This document shows, in pieces, positions 49,794-59,286 of a stretch of 64,000 nt of DNA. Each line of letters starts with the position of its first letter. The first letter of the stretch is position 1. The notes under the pieces are model-generated. The model was not told the DNA's origin. It made no database searches and was given only the letters and a program-made list of their open reading frames with translations. The stretch comes from Methylobacterium oryzae (GTDB lineage: Bacteria > Pseudomonadota > Alphaproteobacteria > Rhizobiales > Beijerinckiaceae): contig NZ_CP090349.1 in assembly GCF_021398735.1 (NCBI RefSeq), positions 3,109,001 through 3,173,000 of the forward strand, read 5' to 3'. The position numbers and the translations under genes were made by a program.

Positions 49794-52331
49794 TCAAGCC
49801 AGCCCCGTCAGCTTCTCGGGGCGCAGCGCGTTCGGCCCGGTGGGGAAATAGCGGGCCGCGATGCCGTCGGCGAGGCGCTCGAGGTCGGTCGCGAGCGCGG
49901 TCAGGCGCACGGCGTCGAAATCCGCGGCCTCGCCGCTGCGCAACTCCGCCAGGATCCGGGTCGCGAGGCGGCAATGGGGCTCGGGGATCCCGTCCGCGGC
50001 GAGCGCCGGCAGGTCGGCGAGGTGCCGGGTGATCGCCTCCGCCTGGAAGGCGATCGAGCGCGGGTTGTAGGGGTCGAGCAGCACCATGTCGCGCACGGGG
50101 TCGAGGGCCGCCCCCTGCAGGTAGCGCCGCCCGTAGCTGATCTGCGAATCGCACAGGGACAGCATCACCCCGAGGCAGCCGGGGGTCGCCTCGTCGTTGG
50201 CGAAGGCCAGCGCGAAGGCGCCGGTGTTGATCGCCCGCTCGATCCGCCGCCCGAGCTCGATGAAGTGCCAGCCCTCGGCGCGGCTCATGTTCTCGTGGGT
50301 GAGGCCGGCGAGCGCCGCGAGCTGGCTCAGGGCCCGCTCGGCCCGGCCCGCGAGCTGCGACTCGGTGAAGGCCCGCTCGGTGTTGAGGGACAGGAACTCG
50401 TTCAGGTCGGCGAGCACCCGCCACGCCTCGCCCGACAGGCGGGCGCGGAGCGCGGCGGCGTTGCGGCGGGCCGCGATGACGTGGGACCGGGCCGAGCCCG
50501 GCCGGTCGCGCCCGGCCAGCGCCTCCTGGGCGAGGCTGGCGGTCGGCAGGTCGGCGGCCGCGATGGCGCCCCACTCGTGCAGCAGCGCCCGGAGCGCCAG
50601 GGCCGCCGGCGTGTCGAGGGCGCCCGAGATGTCGGTCCCGACGGCGTCGCCGACGCTGCGCAGGTGGGCCAGCACCAGCCGGATCACCGCCTCGCCGCGC
50701 TCCAAGTAGCGGCCGAGCCAGAACAGGCCGTCGGCGGCCCGGGCGGGGAGGTGCCCGCCGACCCGCCGCACCCGCGGCGCCGCCTGCGTGCCGATCAGGG
50801 GCGCGGCGACCGGCTCCTCGGACAGGACCCAGACGTCGGCGGAGCGGATGCCGAGCCGCAGCTCGATCGGGTCGACGTCCTCGCGCTCCGAGACCCGGCA
50901 GAAGCCGCCGGGCATGACCTGCCAGCCGAGGGGCGTCCGCGCGGCGAAGACGCGGACCACGAAGGGGCGGGGCGTCAGGAACAGGCCGTCCGGGCCGCGC
51001 TCCCAGCCCGGCATCGTCGAGAGCGGCGCCGCCTCCTGGGCGACGTAGTCGAAGGGCCGGTCGCGCAGGGCCGCCACGACCCGCTCGCGCTCGGCTGCCA
51101 GGACCGGGCCCGCCAGGATCGCGTCGCGCCCCGCCCCGCGCTGGGGCGTGGCGGCCGGGCGCAGGGTCAGGCTGTCGAGGTTGGCCCGCGCGTGCGCCAG
51201 GCCCTCGAGGTCGCCGCACCACCACGTGCGCGGGTGGCCGAGCCGCAGGGGCTCGCCGAGGACGCGCCGGGCGATGCCGTCGAGATAGGGGGCGAGGGCA
51301 GCCGACTCGACGAGCCCCGCGCCCGGCATGTTGGCCATCACCAGGGAGCCGTTGCGCAGGGCGTCGAGGATGCCGGGCACGCCGAGGCGCGAGGCCGGGT
51401 TCAGCTCCAGGGGGTCGAGGAAGTCGGCGTCGATCCGCCGCCACAGGGCGTCGGCCCGCTTCAGGCCTGAGACGGTGCGCACGTGCAGGCGCCCGTCGCG
51501 CATGACGAGGTCGTCGCCCTCCACCAGCATCAGGCCGAGGTAGCGGGCGAGCGCCGCCTGCTCGACGTAGGTGCTGCTGTAGGGGCCGGAGGTCAGCAGG
51601 CAGATGCGCGGGTCGGCGCGCTCCGCCCCCAGCGCCAGCCCGTCGCGGAACGCCTGGAAGAAGGCCGGCAGGCGCTCGACGTGGAGGTCCTGGAAGAAGT
51701 CCGGGAAGGTCCGGGCCAGGACCATGCGGTTCTCCAGCGCCCAGCCGAGGCCCGAGGGCGCCTGGGTCCGGTCGGCGAGCACCTGCCAGCGCCCGTCCGG
51801 TCCCCGGCCGAGATCGGCCGCGTAGAGCTTGAGGTAGTGGCCGCCGGGGGGCGCGACCCCGTGGAGCGGGTGCAGGAACTCGGGCGTGCCGGCCACGATC
51901 GCGGCGGGGAGGAGCCCCTCGGCGACCAGCCGGCCCTCGCCGTAGGCGTCGGCGAGGATCGCCTCCATCAGCTCCGCGCGCTGGACGATGCCGGCGCTGA
52001 GCGCCGCCCATTCCGGCCCCTCGATCACCAGGGGCAGGCAGCCCAGCGGCCAGGGGTGCTCGCGCTGGTCGCCGGCGATGCGGAACGAGATGCCCGCGTC
52101 CCGGATGTGCCGCTCCGCCGCGACGAACCGGGCCATGATCTCCGGCTCGGTGAGGCCGCCGAGACGGTCGAGCAGGCGCGGCCACGCCCCGCGGGGCGCG
52201 CCGTCGGCGCCCAGGAACTCGTCCGGCCGGCCGGGGGCGGGGCGGTAGCCCGCGCTCCAGCGGGCGACGCGCTCGCGCGCGCCCTCCGGCCGCTCGGCCC
52301 GGCCGCGGCTGCCCGCGAGCGCCGCCTCCAT
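49794..52331 (-). CDS. Circularly permuted ATP-grasp/alpha-E domain fusion
   Basis: An 845-residue fusion. The N-terminal half (about 20-500) is a circularly permuted type 2 ATP-grasp domain: WPLGCLPLVIEGPEWAALSA, HYLKLYAADLGRGPDGRWQV, DRTQAPSGLGWALENR, LTSGPYSSTYVEQAALARYL, LMLVEGDDLVMRDG. The C-terminal 320 residues form an alpha-E domain starting LPARAADGLFWLGRYLERGE. CPT2 ATP-grasp enzymes are predicted to form amide bonds using ATP, perhaps tagging a peptide. Separate genes encode the two halves in many species; here they are fused. Neighbours on the same strand are two transglutaminases. Product unknown. Confidence 0.9.
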   Translation of the reverse strand: MEAALAGSRGRAERPEGARERVARWSAGYRPAPGRPDEFLGADGAPRGAWPRLLDRLGGLTEPEIMARFVAAERHIRDAGISFRIAGDQREHPWPLGCLPLVIEGPEWAALSAGIVQRAELMEAILADAYGEGRLVAEGLLPAAIVAGTPEFLHPLHGVAPPGGHYLKLYAADLGRGPDGRWQVLADRTQAPSGLGWALENRMVLARTFPDFFQDLHVERLPAFFQAFRDGLALGAERADPRICLLTSGPYSSTYVEQAALARYLGLMLVEGDDLVMRDGRLHVRTVSGLKRADALWRRIDADFLDPLELNPASRLGVPGILDALRNGSLVMANMPGAGLVESAALAPYLDGIARRVLGEPLRLGHPRTWWCGDLEGLAHARANLDSLTLRPAATPQRGAGRDAILAGPVLAAERERVVAALRDRPFDYVAQEAAPLSTMPGWERGPDGLFLTPRPFVVRVFAARTPLGWQVMPGGFCRVSEREDVDPIELRLGIRSADVWVLSEEPVAAPLIGTQAAPRVRRVGGHLPARAADGLFWLGRYLERGEAVIRLVLAHLRSVGDAVGTDISGALDTPAALALRALLHEWGAIAAADLPTASLAQEALAGRDRPGSARSHVIAARRNAAALRARLSGEAWRVLADLNEFLSLNTERAFTESQLAGRAERALSQLAALAGLTHENMSRAEGWHFIELGRRIERAINTGAFALAFANDEATPGCLGVMLSLCDSQISYGRRYLQGAALDPVRDMVLLDPYNPRSIAFQAEAITRHLADLPALAADGIPEPHCRLATRILAELRSGEAADFDAVRLTALATDLERLADGIAARYFPTGPNALRPEKLTGLA

Positions 52332-52399
52332 CACGGATCCCGGGTCATCGCGGCTCGCGGATCCACGCAGCGTGGACGACGACGCGGCCGCAGAGCGGA

Positions 52400-52430
52400 G
52401 CGCGGGTCCCTCTCCCGCACGGGAGCGGGG
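52400..52430. repeat. Intergenic repeat family II copy
   Basis: GCGCGGGTCCCTCTCCCGCA then CGGGAG shares the core of the family II copies. It lies in the 169-bp gap between the two long transglutaminase-island genes. Confidence 0.55.
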
Positions 52431-52500
52431 GCGGGGGCGGGGGCGCGTCGCGCTCTGTCGACCGCGCCGGTGTCCGCCCCGGATGTCCGAACATCGCGGG

Positions 52501-55500
52501 TCATTGCGGGGCCGGCGTCCGCAGGTCGAGGGTCAGCGGGAACTCGGCGCTCGATTCCGGGCGGGGCATCTCCAGCCGGCCGGGCGTGTGGCCGTTCGGC
52601 TGGAACCGGGCGAGGCGCCGCCCCTCCGCCTCGTAGGCGTTGACCGGGTGGGTCTCGTAGTTGCGCCCGCCCGGATGGGCGACGTGGTAGCGGCAGCCGC
52701 CGAGGGAGCGGCCGCTCCAGGCGTCGAGGATGTCGAAGGTCAGCGGCGAGTGCGCGGGGATCGTCGGATGCAGGGAGGAGGCCGGCTGCCACGCCTTGAA
52801 GCGCAGGCCTGCCACGGCCTCGCCGCCGCGGCCGGTGGAGGTCATGGGCAGGCGGCGGCCGTTGCAGGCGATGACGTGCCGCTCGGGCACGAAGCCCTCG
52901 ACCCTGACCTGCAGCCGCTCGACCGAGCTGTCCACGAAGCGCACGGTGCCCCCGCTGGTCCCTTCCTCGCCCATCACGTGCCAGGGCTCCAGCGCCTGGC
53001 GGAGTTCCATCCGGACCCCGCCCTGCTCGACCGTGCCGAAGACCGGGAACCGGAACAGGGCCTGCGCCTCGAAGGCGACCGGATCGAAATCGTACCCCGC
53101 CGCCCGGAGATCCTCCAGCACCGCGAGGAAGTCGGACCAGAGGAAATGCGGCAGCATGAACCGATCGTGGAGGTTCGTGCCCCAGCGGACACAGCCGCCG
53201 GTCTGCGGCTCGCGCCACAGCCACGCCACGAGGGCGCGGAGCAGGAGCTGCTGCGCGAGGCTCATCCGCGCGTCCGGCGGCATCTCGAAGGCGCGGAACT
53301 CCAGGAGGCCGAGGCGCCCGGTCGGCCCGTCCGGCGAGTAGAGCTTGTCGATGCAGATCTCGGCCCGGTGGGTGTTGCCGGTGACGTCGACGAGGATGTT
53401 GCGGAAGATCCGGTCGACGAGCCAGCGCGGGATGTTGGGCGCGTCCGGGGCCGGCACCTGGGCCAGCGCGATCTCCAGCTCGTAGAGCCCGTCGTGGCGG
53501 GCCTCGTCCATGCGCGGCGCCTGGCTCGTGGGCCCGATATAGAGGCCCGAGAACAGGTACGAGAGCGCGGGGTGGCGCTGCCAGTAGAGCACGAGGCTCT
53601 TGAGCAGGTCGGGCCGGCGCAGGAACGGGGAATCGTCCGGCGTGACGCCGCCCATGACCACGTGGTTGCCGCCGCCGGTGCCGGTGTGGCGCCCGTCGGT
53701 CATGAACTTTTCCGCGCCGAGCCGGGTCTGGCGGGCCTCGGCGTAGAGGTCGGTGGTGATGGCGACCGCCTCCCGCCACGAGGCGGCCGGGTGGACGTTC
53801 ACCTCGATCACGCCGGGATCGGGCGTCACCTTGATGACGCCGATCCGCGGGTCGTAGGGCGGCTCGTAGCCCTCGAGGTGGATCGGCAGCTTCAGCGCGG
53901 CGGCGGCCGCCTCCAGGTGGCCCGCGAGTTCCAGATACTCGTCGGCGCGCTGCACCGGCGGCATGAACACCCGCACCACCCCGTCCCGGGGCTCGAACGA
54001 CAGGGCCGTGCGCACCGCCACGCCGGTGATGCCGGAGCCGTTGACCACAGCGGCGCCGGGATGGCCCTCGGGGTGCCCGTCGGGGAGGGCGGCGCGGGGC
54101 TCCAGCGGGTCCTGCGGCTGGTAATAGGGATAGTGCTCCGGCGGCACGTAGGGCAGCGACGACAGCGGCAGGCGGAAGCCCACGGGCGAGTCCCCCGGCA
54201 CCAGGAAGGCGGCGCCGCGCCGGAAGTCCCACGTCTCCGAGATCCAGACGCGGTCGGCCTCGCCGCCCTTGCCGGTGGGCAGGCTCGCCAGCGGCAGGAC
54301 GTAGCCGGCCGCCTCCCCGAGGCCCCGCGCGTAGACCCGCCTGATCCGGGCGTCGAACTCCACCGAGCCCGACTTGGCGTCGGCCGGCGTGACGTTGACC
54401 GGCAGCGCCGCGGTCTTCCGCTCCCAGAGCTCCCCGTCCTCGAAGGCCGGGAAGACGTAGTCGGCGAGGCCGAGGCGGCGGGCCAGCGCGTCGGCGAGCG
54501 CCTCGGCCTGCGCGATGGTGGCGTGCCCCGCCTCCCCGGCGGCCACCTCCGGCGCGATCAGGTCCGGGTCGCGCCAGATCGGCTTGCCGTCCTTGCGCCA
54601 GTAGAGCGCGAAGGCCCAGCGGGGCAGGCTCTCGCCGGGATACCACTTGCCCTGACCGTAATGGAGCAGCCCCCCCGGGCCGAACCGGTCGCGCAGGCGC
54701 CGGATCAGTTGGTCGGCGAGCCCGCGCTTGGTCGGGCCGACGGCCGCGATGTTCCACTCGGGCGATTCGAAATCGTCCACCGACACGAAGGTCGGCTCGC
54801 CGCCCATGGTCAGCCGCACGTCCTGCGCGGCGAGGTCGGCGTCGACCCGCTCGCCCAGCGCGTCCATGGCGGCCCAGACGTCCTCCGAGAACGGCTTGGT
54901 GATCCGCGGCGTCTCGGCGACGCGGGTGATCGTCATCGCGAAGTCGAAGGTGGTCTCGGCCGGCTCCATCGCCCCCGAGATCGGCGCGGCGGAGTGGTAG
55001 TGCGGCGTCGCGGCGAGCGGGATGTGGCCCTCGCCGGTGAGCAGGCCCGAAGTCGCGTCCATGCCGACCCAGCCGGCGCCCGGCAGGTAGACCTCGGCCC
55101 AGGCGTGCAGGTCGGTGAAGTCCGCCGACGCGCCGGTCGGCCCGTCGACCGCGGTCGTGTCGGGCACGAGCTGGATCAGGTAGCCGGAGACGAACCGGGC
55201 GGCGAGGCCGATCCGGCGCAGCACCTGCACGAGCAGCCACGCCGAGTCGCGGCAGGAGCCGCTCTTCAGCCGCAGGGTCTCGGCGGGGGTCTGCACGCCC
55301 GGCTCCATGCGGACGCCGTAGGCAGTCTCCCGGGCGATCAGGCCGTTCAGCGCCACCAGGAACTGGACCGTGCTGGTCTCCTCCGGGAGACGGGCCAGCA
55401 GCGCCTCCATCTCGGGACAATCCGCGTCGACGGGCGTGAGATACGGGGCCAGCTCCCCGGCGAGGGCGGGGTCGTACGCGAAGGGCCGGACCTGAGCGTA

Positions 55501-55791
55501 GTCCTCCACGAAGAAGTCGAACGGGTTGATCACCGCCATGTCGGCCGTGAGGTCGACCTCGATCCTCAGCTCGTCGGTCTTCTCGGGGAAGACCAAGCGG
55601 GCGAGCCAGTTGCCGCTCGGATCCTGTTGCCAGTTCAGGAAGTGGTTGGCGGGCGTCACCGTGAGCGCGTAGGCCGGGACCTTGGTACGGGCGTGGGGGG
55701 CCGGGCGCAGGCGGATCACCTGGGGCCCCAGGCTGATCGGCCGGTCGTAGCGGTAATGCGTGACGTGGTGCAGGGCGGCTCTGATCGACAC
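52501..55791 (-). CDS. Large transglutaminase/DUF2126 protein
   Basis: A 1096-residue protein. Residues 1-90 are a Bact_transglu_N domain ([20 protein letters not shown]). The transglutaminase core has triad Cys180 ([20 protein letters not shown]), His229 ([10 protein letters not shown]) and Asp245 (WVGMDATSG). The remaining ~800 residues are DUF2126 ([69 protein letters not shown]). DUF2126 resembles a GCS/glutamine-synthetase-like amidoligase fold in published family analyses, so the protein may both make and break amide bonds. GTG 55791 follows GGAG by 8 bases; the frame opens 31 codons further. Confidence 0.9.
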   Translation of the reverse strand: MSIRAALHHVTHYRYDRPISLGPQVIRLRPAPHARTKVPAYALTVTPANHFLNWQQDPSGNWLARLVFPEKTDELRIEVDLTADMAVINPFDFFVEDYAQVRPFAYDPALAGELAPYLTPVDADCPEMEALLARLPEETSTVQFLVALNGLIARETAYGVRMEPGVQTPAETLRLKSGSCRDSAWLLVQVLRRIGLAARFVSGYLIQLVPDTTAVDGPTGASADFTDLHAWAEVYLPGAGWVGMDATSGLLTGEGHIPLAATPHYHSAAPISGAMEPAETTFDFAMTITRVAETPRITKPFSEDVWAAMDALGERVDADLAAQDVRLTMGGEPTFVSVDDFESPEWNIAAVGPTKRGLADQLIRRLRDRFGPGGLLHYGQGKWYPGESLPRWAFALYWRKDGKPIWRDPDLIAPEVAAGEAGHATIAQAEALADALARRLGLADYVFPAFEDGELWERKTAALPVNVTPADAKSGSVEFDARIRRVYARGLGEAAGYVLPLASLPTGKGGEADRVWISETWDFRRGAAFLVPGDSPVGFRLPLSSLPYVPPEHYPYYQPQDPLEPRAALPDGHPEGHPGAAVVNGSGITGVAVRTALSFEPRDGVVRVFMPPVQRADEYLELAGHLEAAAAALKLPIHLEGYEPPYDPRIGVIKVTPDPGVIEVNVHPAASWREAVAITTDLYAEARQTRLGAEKFMTDGRHTGTGGGNHVVMGGVTPDDSPFLRRPDLLKSLVLYWQRHPALSYLFSGLYIGPTSQAPRMDEARHDGLYELEIALAQVPAPDAPNIPRWLVDRIFRNILVDVTGNTHRAEICIDKLYSPDGPTGRLGLLEFRAFEMPPDARMSLAQQLLLRALVAWLWREPQTGGCVRWGTNLHDRFMLPHFLWSDFLAVLEDLRAAGYDFDPVAFEAQALFRFPVFGTVEQGGVRMELRQALEPWHVMGEEGTSGGTVRFVDSSVERLQVRVEGFVPERHVIACNGRRLPMTSTGRGGEAVAGLRFKAWQPASSLHPTIPAHSPLTFDILDAWSGRSLGGCRYHVAHPGGRNYETHPVNAYEAEGRRLARFQPNGHTPGRLEMPRPESSAEFPLTLDLRTPAPQ

Positions 55792-55988
55792 GATGGCTCC
55801 GTCGAAAGGATCGAACGCGGTCGCGCTGCCGGTCCCTGGCGCCGGCGCCCACCGCACGGTTATGCGACACGGATCGCGCAACAAGCAATTTCCGTGCGTC
55901 GCCCGGCCGTCCGGGCCGCTGGCAGGAACTTTGCCGCCCGGCCCCGCTTGACCGGCAGGTGGGCCGGCCGCCGGCCCGGGACCGCGCG

Positions 55989-57185
55989 ATGAAGATCTTC
56001 CAGTGCCAGGCCTGCGACCAGCCGGTCACCTTCGAGGCGACCGCCTGCGAGAGCTGCGCGCGGCCGCTGGGCTACGCCTGCGCGGTCCACGAGGTCTCGG
56101 CGCTGGAGCCGCAGGGGCTCTCGGCCCACCCGCTGATGGGCGGCGCGCAGATCTTCCACGCCTACGCGGATCCCGGCCGGCGCTACCGGCTGTGCAACAA
56201 CGCCCTCGCGCAGGCCTGCAACTGGCTGGTGCCGGAGGACAGCCCCGACATCTACTGCACCGCCTGCCGCCACAACCGCGTGGTGCCGGACCTGTCGCAG
56301 CCCTGGAACCTCGCCCGCTGGCGCCAGATCGAGGCGGCCAAGCACCGGCTGTTCTACTCGCTGCTGCGCCTGGAACTGCCGCTCGCCACCCGCGCCCAGT
56401 ACACGGACGGGCTGGCCTTCGACTTCCTGGTCGACCCGTCCGAGAGCGTCTCCGGCGGGCCGCCGGTGCTGACGGGCCACATCAACGGCCTGATCACCAT
56501 GAACATCGCCGAGGCCGACGACGTCGAGCGGGAGCGCCGCCGGATCCTGTTCGGCGAGCATTACCGCACGCTGCTCGGCCATTTCCGGCACGAGATCGGG
56601 CATTACTTCTGGTACCTGCTGGTGCTGAACAGCCCCGACTGGGACGCCTTCCGGGCGCTGTTCGGCGACGAGCGCCGCGACTACGTCCAGGCGCTGCAGG
56701 ACCACTACGCGAGGGGCGCCCCCGCCGACTGGGACGAGGCCTACGTCTCGGCCTACGCCACGGCCCATCCGTGGGAGGATTTCGCCGAGACCTTCGCGCA
56801 CTACCTGCACATCGTCGACACGGTGGAGACCGCCTCGACCTTCGAGCTGCACGTGCGCCCGCGCCTGCGCCAGCGGGGGCCTTCCGGGCCGCAGGCGCCG
56901 ACCGTGATCGACTTCGACCCGTACAACACGGCCGACCTCGACCGGCTGATCGCCGCGTGGCTGCCGCTCACCTACGCGATCAACTCGCTGTCCCACAGCA
57001 TGGGCCAGCCGGCGCTCTACCCGTTCAAGCTGACGCCCGCGGTGATCGCCAAGCTCGCCTTCGTGCACGAGCGGGTCTACGCCTCCCGCACCGGCACCCT
57101 GCCGGATGCCGGCGCGGCGGGCGCCGAGATGCTCCGCGCGGTGATCCTGGGCCTGCGCCAGAAGGTGGCGGCGCCGACGGCGTGA
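55989..57185 (+). CDS. Zinc-ribbon HEIGH metallopeptidase
   Basis: A 398-residue putative zinc peptidase. An N-terminal zinc ribbon (Cys6, Cys9, Cys20, Cys23) is followed by a second Cys pair (IYCTACRHN, 90-93). The catalytic motif is HEIGH at 201-205, with ETFAHY near 267 as the likely third ligand site. It belongs to the putative zinc-binding metallopeptidase family often adjacent to transglutaminase/CPT2 ATP-grasp genes. It diverges from the DUF2126 gene across 197 bp and is probably co-regulated. It may trim the peptide or protein modified by its neighbours; that is inference. Confidence 0.85.
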   Translation: MKIFQCQACDQPVTFEATACESCARPLGYACAVHEVSALEPQGLSAHPLMGGAQIFHAYADPGRRYRLCNNALAQACNWLVPEDSPDIYCTACRHNRVVPDLSQPWNLARWRQIEAAKHRLFYSLLRLELPLATRAQYTDGLAFDFLVDPSESVSGGPPVLTGHINGLITMNIAEADDVERERRRILFGEHYRTLLGHFRHEIGHYFWYLLVLNSPDWDAFRALFGDERRDYVQALQDHYARGAPADWDEAYVSAYATAHPWEDFAETFAHYLHIVDTVETASTFELHVRPRLRQRGPSGPQAPTVIDFDPYNTADLDRLIAAWLPLTYAINSLSHSMGQPALYPFKLTPAVIAKLAFVHERVYASRTGTLPDAGAAGAEMLRAVILGLRQKVAAPTA

Positions 57186-57265
57186 GGGTGTCGGTCGCGG
57201 CAGACACAACGTCTCTGCGAGCGTCTCCGCGAGCGGCGCGAGGCGATGACGGTCGGAGGGGCGCC

Positions 57266-57727
57266 TCACGCCCCCCCGTGCCGCTCCGCGAAGGCGCGGA
57301 ACGCCGCGAGCGTCTCGGCGCTGACGTGGTGCTCGATCCCCTCCGCGTCCCGCCGCGCGGTCTCGGGGCTCACCCCCAGCGCGCACAGGAAGCGCTCGAC
57401 GATGCGGTGGCGCTCCCGGGCCTGGGCGGCGAGCCGGCGGCCGGCCTCGGTCAGGAACACGCCGCGATAGGGCCGCTGCTGGACGAACCCGTCCTCGCAC
57501 AGGCGCTTCAGCATCTTGGCGACGGTCGGCTGCGCCACGCCGAGCCGGGCCGCGATGTCCACCTGCCGCGCCTCGCCGCCGTCGCCGATCAGGTCGTCGA
57601 TCAGCTCGACGTAATCCTCCACGAGTTCCGAGCGCCGGGCCTCGCGGGCCTGGCGGAAGCTCTCCACGTGGCGCTCGGGATCGACCAGCGCGGTCTCGGG
57701 CGAGCCCGGCTCGGACGGTTCCTGCAT
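57266..57727 (-). CDS. mntR: Manganese-dependent repressor MntR
   Basis: A 153-residue DtxR-family regulator close to E. coli MntR by eye: [20 protein letters not shown] then ELIDDLI, the winged helix [20 protein letters not shown] then [17 protein letters not shown], and the C-terminal [17 protein letters not shown]. With manganese bound it represses mntH; a matching operator lies in the mntH leader (57862-57879). Alphaproteobacteria often use Mur for this, so the E. coli-like system is notable. A GGGGGAG ribosome binding site precedes ATG 57727. It diverges from mntH. Confidence 0.95.
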   Translation of the reverse strand: MQEPSEPGSPETALVDPERHVESFRQAREARRSELVEDYVELIDDLIGDGGEARQVDIAARLGVAQPTVAKMLKRLCEDGFVQQRPYRGVFLTEAGRRLAAQARERHRIVERFLCALGVSPETARRDAEGIEHHVSAETLAAFRAFAERHGGA

Positions 57728-57861
57728 CGGCTCTCCCCCACCGCGGTCCGCGCGGGCCGCCCCGACCCCTGTCTAGCAAACACCGCCACCTCGAGGGGAG
57801 TCCCGCGGGGCCGATACCGGCGGCCGCTGCCAGCCCCTTGAATCCTGGCCGCGAACCCTGA

Positions 57862-57879
57862 ATATAGCCTCCGCTATAT
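57862..57879 (+). promoter_or_regulatory. MntR operator upstream of mntH
   Basis: ATATAGC-CTCC-GCTATAT is a perfect 7-4-7 inverted repeat. It matches the enterobacterial MntR box core (CATAGC-N4-GCTATG) closely. It lies 21 bases before the mntH start codon, between the divergent mntR and mntH genes. Confidence 0.88.
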
Positions 57880-57900
57880 CTTTGAGGAGAGGGTTCGAGC

Positions 57901-59229
57901 ATGGTGGCGCCGAACGCCGCGACGGCCCCCGGGCGCGCCGCGCCCGGGGCGATGAGCCGGCGGACCGAGGGCGCCATCCGCGACGTCCTCGACGGCCGTC
58001 CCGGCGGCCGGGCCCGGTTCCTGCTGTTCGCCGGCCCCGCCGTGACGGCGTCGATCGCCTACATGGACCCGGGCAATTTCGCGACCAACATCCAGGCCGG
58101 CGCCCGCTACGGCTACGGCCTGCTCTGGGTGGTGCTGCTCGCGAACCTGACGGCGATGCTGTTCCAGGCCCTGTCGGCCAAGCTCGGCATCGTCACGGGC
58201 AAGAACCTCGCCGAGCACTGCCGGGACGCGACGACGCGGCCGGTGCGCCTCGCCCTGTGGGGCATCAGCGAGGTCGCCGCCATGGCGACCGACCTCGCGG
58301 AGTTCCTCGGCGGCGCGATCGGCCTGTCGCTGCTCACCGGCATGCCGCTCATGGCTGGCATGGCGATCACCGCGGTGGTCACCTACGCGATCCTGCTCCT
58401 GGAGCACGAGGGCTTCCGGCCGCTGGAGATCGCCATCGGCGCGATGGTCGGCACGATCGGCCTCTGCTACGCGGTCGAGCTCCTGATCGCGCCCGTGGCC
58501 TGGGGCGAGGCCGCCAAGGGCCTCGTCACCCCGCGGATCCCGGACGCGCAGGCGCTCACCATCGCGGTCGGGATCATCGGCGCCACCGTGATGCCGCACG
58601 CGCTGTTCCTGCATTCGGGCCTGACCCAGGGCCGGGGCAATCCCCGCACCGAGGCCGACCGGCGCCTGCTGGTCCGCTACTCGAACCGCGAGGTGGTGGT
58701 GGCGCTGCTGCTGGCGGGCCTCGTCAACATGGCGATGGTGATCATGGCGGCGGCGGCCTTCCACGTCGGCCACAGCGAGGTGGCGGAGATCGGCGAGGCC
58801 TACCGCACCCTGACGCCGCTCCTCGGGCCCGCCGCGGGGGCGGCCTTCCTGGTGTCGCTGCTCGCCTCCGGGATCTCCTCCTCGGTGGTGGGCACGCTCG
58901 CCGGGCAATTGGTGATGCAGGGCTTCACCGGCTGGCGCATCCCGCTCCTCGTCCGCCGGCTCGTGACCATGCTGCCGGCCTTCGCGGTGGTGGCGATCGG
59001 CGTCGACCCGACGCAGGCGCTGGTCCTGTCGCAGGTGGTGCTGTCACTCGCCCTGCCGGTGCCGATGGTGGCCCTGGTGGTGTTCACCCGGCGCCGCAGC
59101 GTGATGGGGCCCTTCGCCAACGGCCCGCTCACCCAGGCCGCCGCCGTGGCGGGGGCCGCCCTGGTGCTCGCCCTCAACATGGTGCTGCTGGCGGTCGCCT
59201 TCGGGGTGCCGGTGCCGGGACTGGAGTGA
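57901..59229 (+). CDS. mntH: NRAMP-family manganese/divalent metal transporter
   Basis: A 442-residue NRAMP transporter importing Mn2+ (and other divalent metals) with protons. The metal-binding helix-1 motif is in SIAYMDPGNFATNIQ (DPGN), helix 6 has IIGATVMPHALFLHS (MPH), and about 11 hydrophobic helices are present. A GGAGAGG ribosome binding site precedes ATG 57901. It is regulated through the MntR box immediately upstream. Confidence 0.97.
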   Translation: MVAPNAATAPGRAAPGAMSRRTEGAIRDVLDGRPGGRARFLLFAGPAVTASIAYMDPGNFATNIQAGARYGYGLLWVVLLANLTAMLFQALSAKLGIVTGKNLAEHCRDATTRPVRLALWGISEVAAMATDLAEFLGGAIGLSLLTGMPLMAGMAITAVVTYAILLLEHEGFRPLEIAIGAMVGTIGLCYAVELLIAPVAWGEAAKGLVTPRIPDAQALTIAVGIIGATVMPHALFLHSGLTQGRGNPRTEADRRLLVRYSNREVVVALLLAGLVNMAMVIMAAAAFHVGHSEVAEIGEAYRTLTPLLGPAAGAAFLVSLLASGISSSVVGTLAGQLVMQGFTGWRIPLLVRRLVTMLPAFAVVAIGVDPTQALVLSQVVLSLALPVPMVALVVFTRRRSVMGPFANGPLTQAAAVAGAALVLALNMVLLAVAFGVPVPGLE

Positions 59230-59286
59230 GAGCCCCGCCGGCAGATCCACCGGCAGCCCTGCCGACAGCCCCGCCGACGGCCCCGC

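Noticed and set aside
52372..55992. A 1206-codon open frame opposite the DUF2126 gene
   Set aside because: Low-complexity shadow of a real gene with catalytic motifs on the minus strand.
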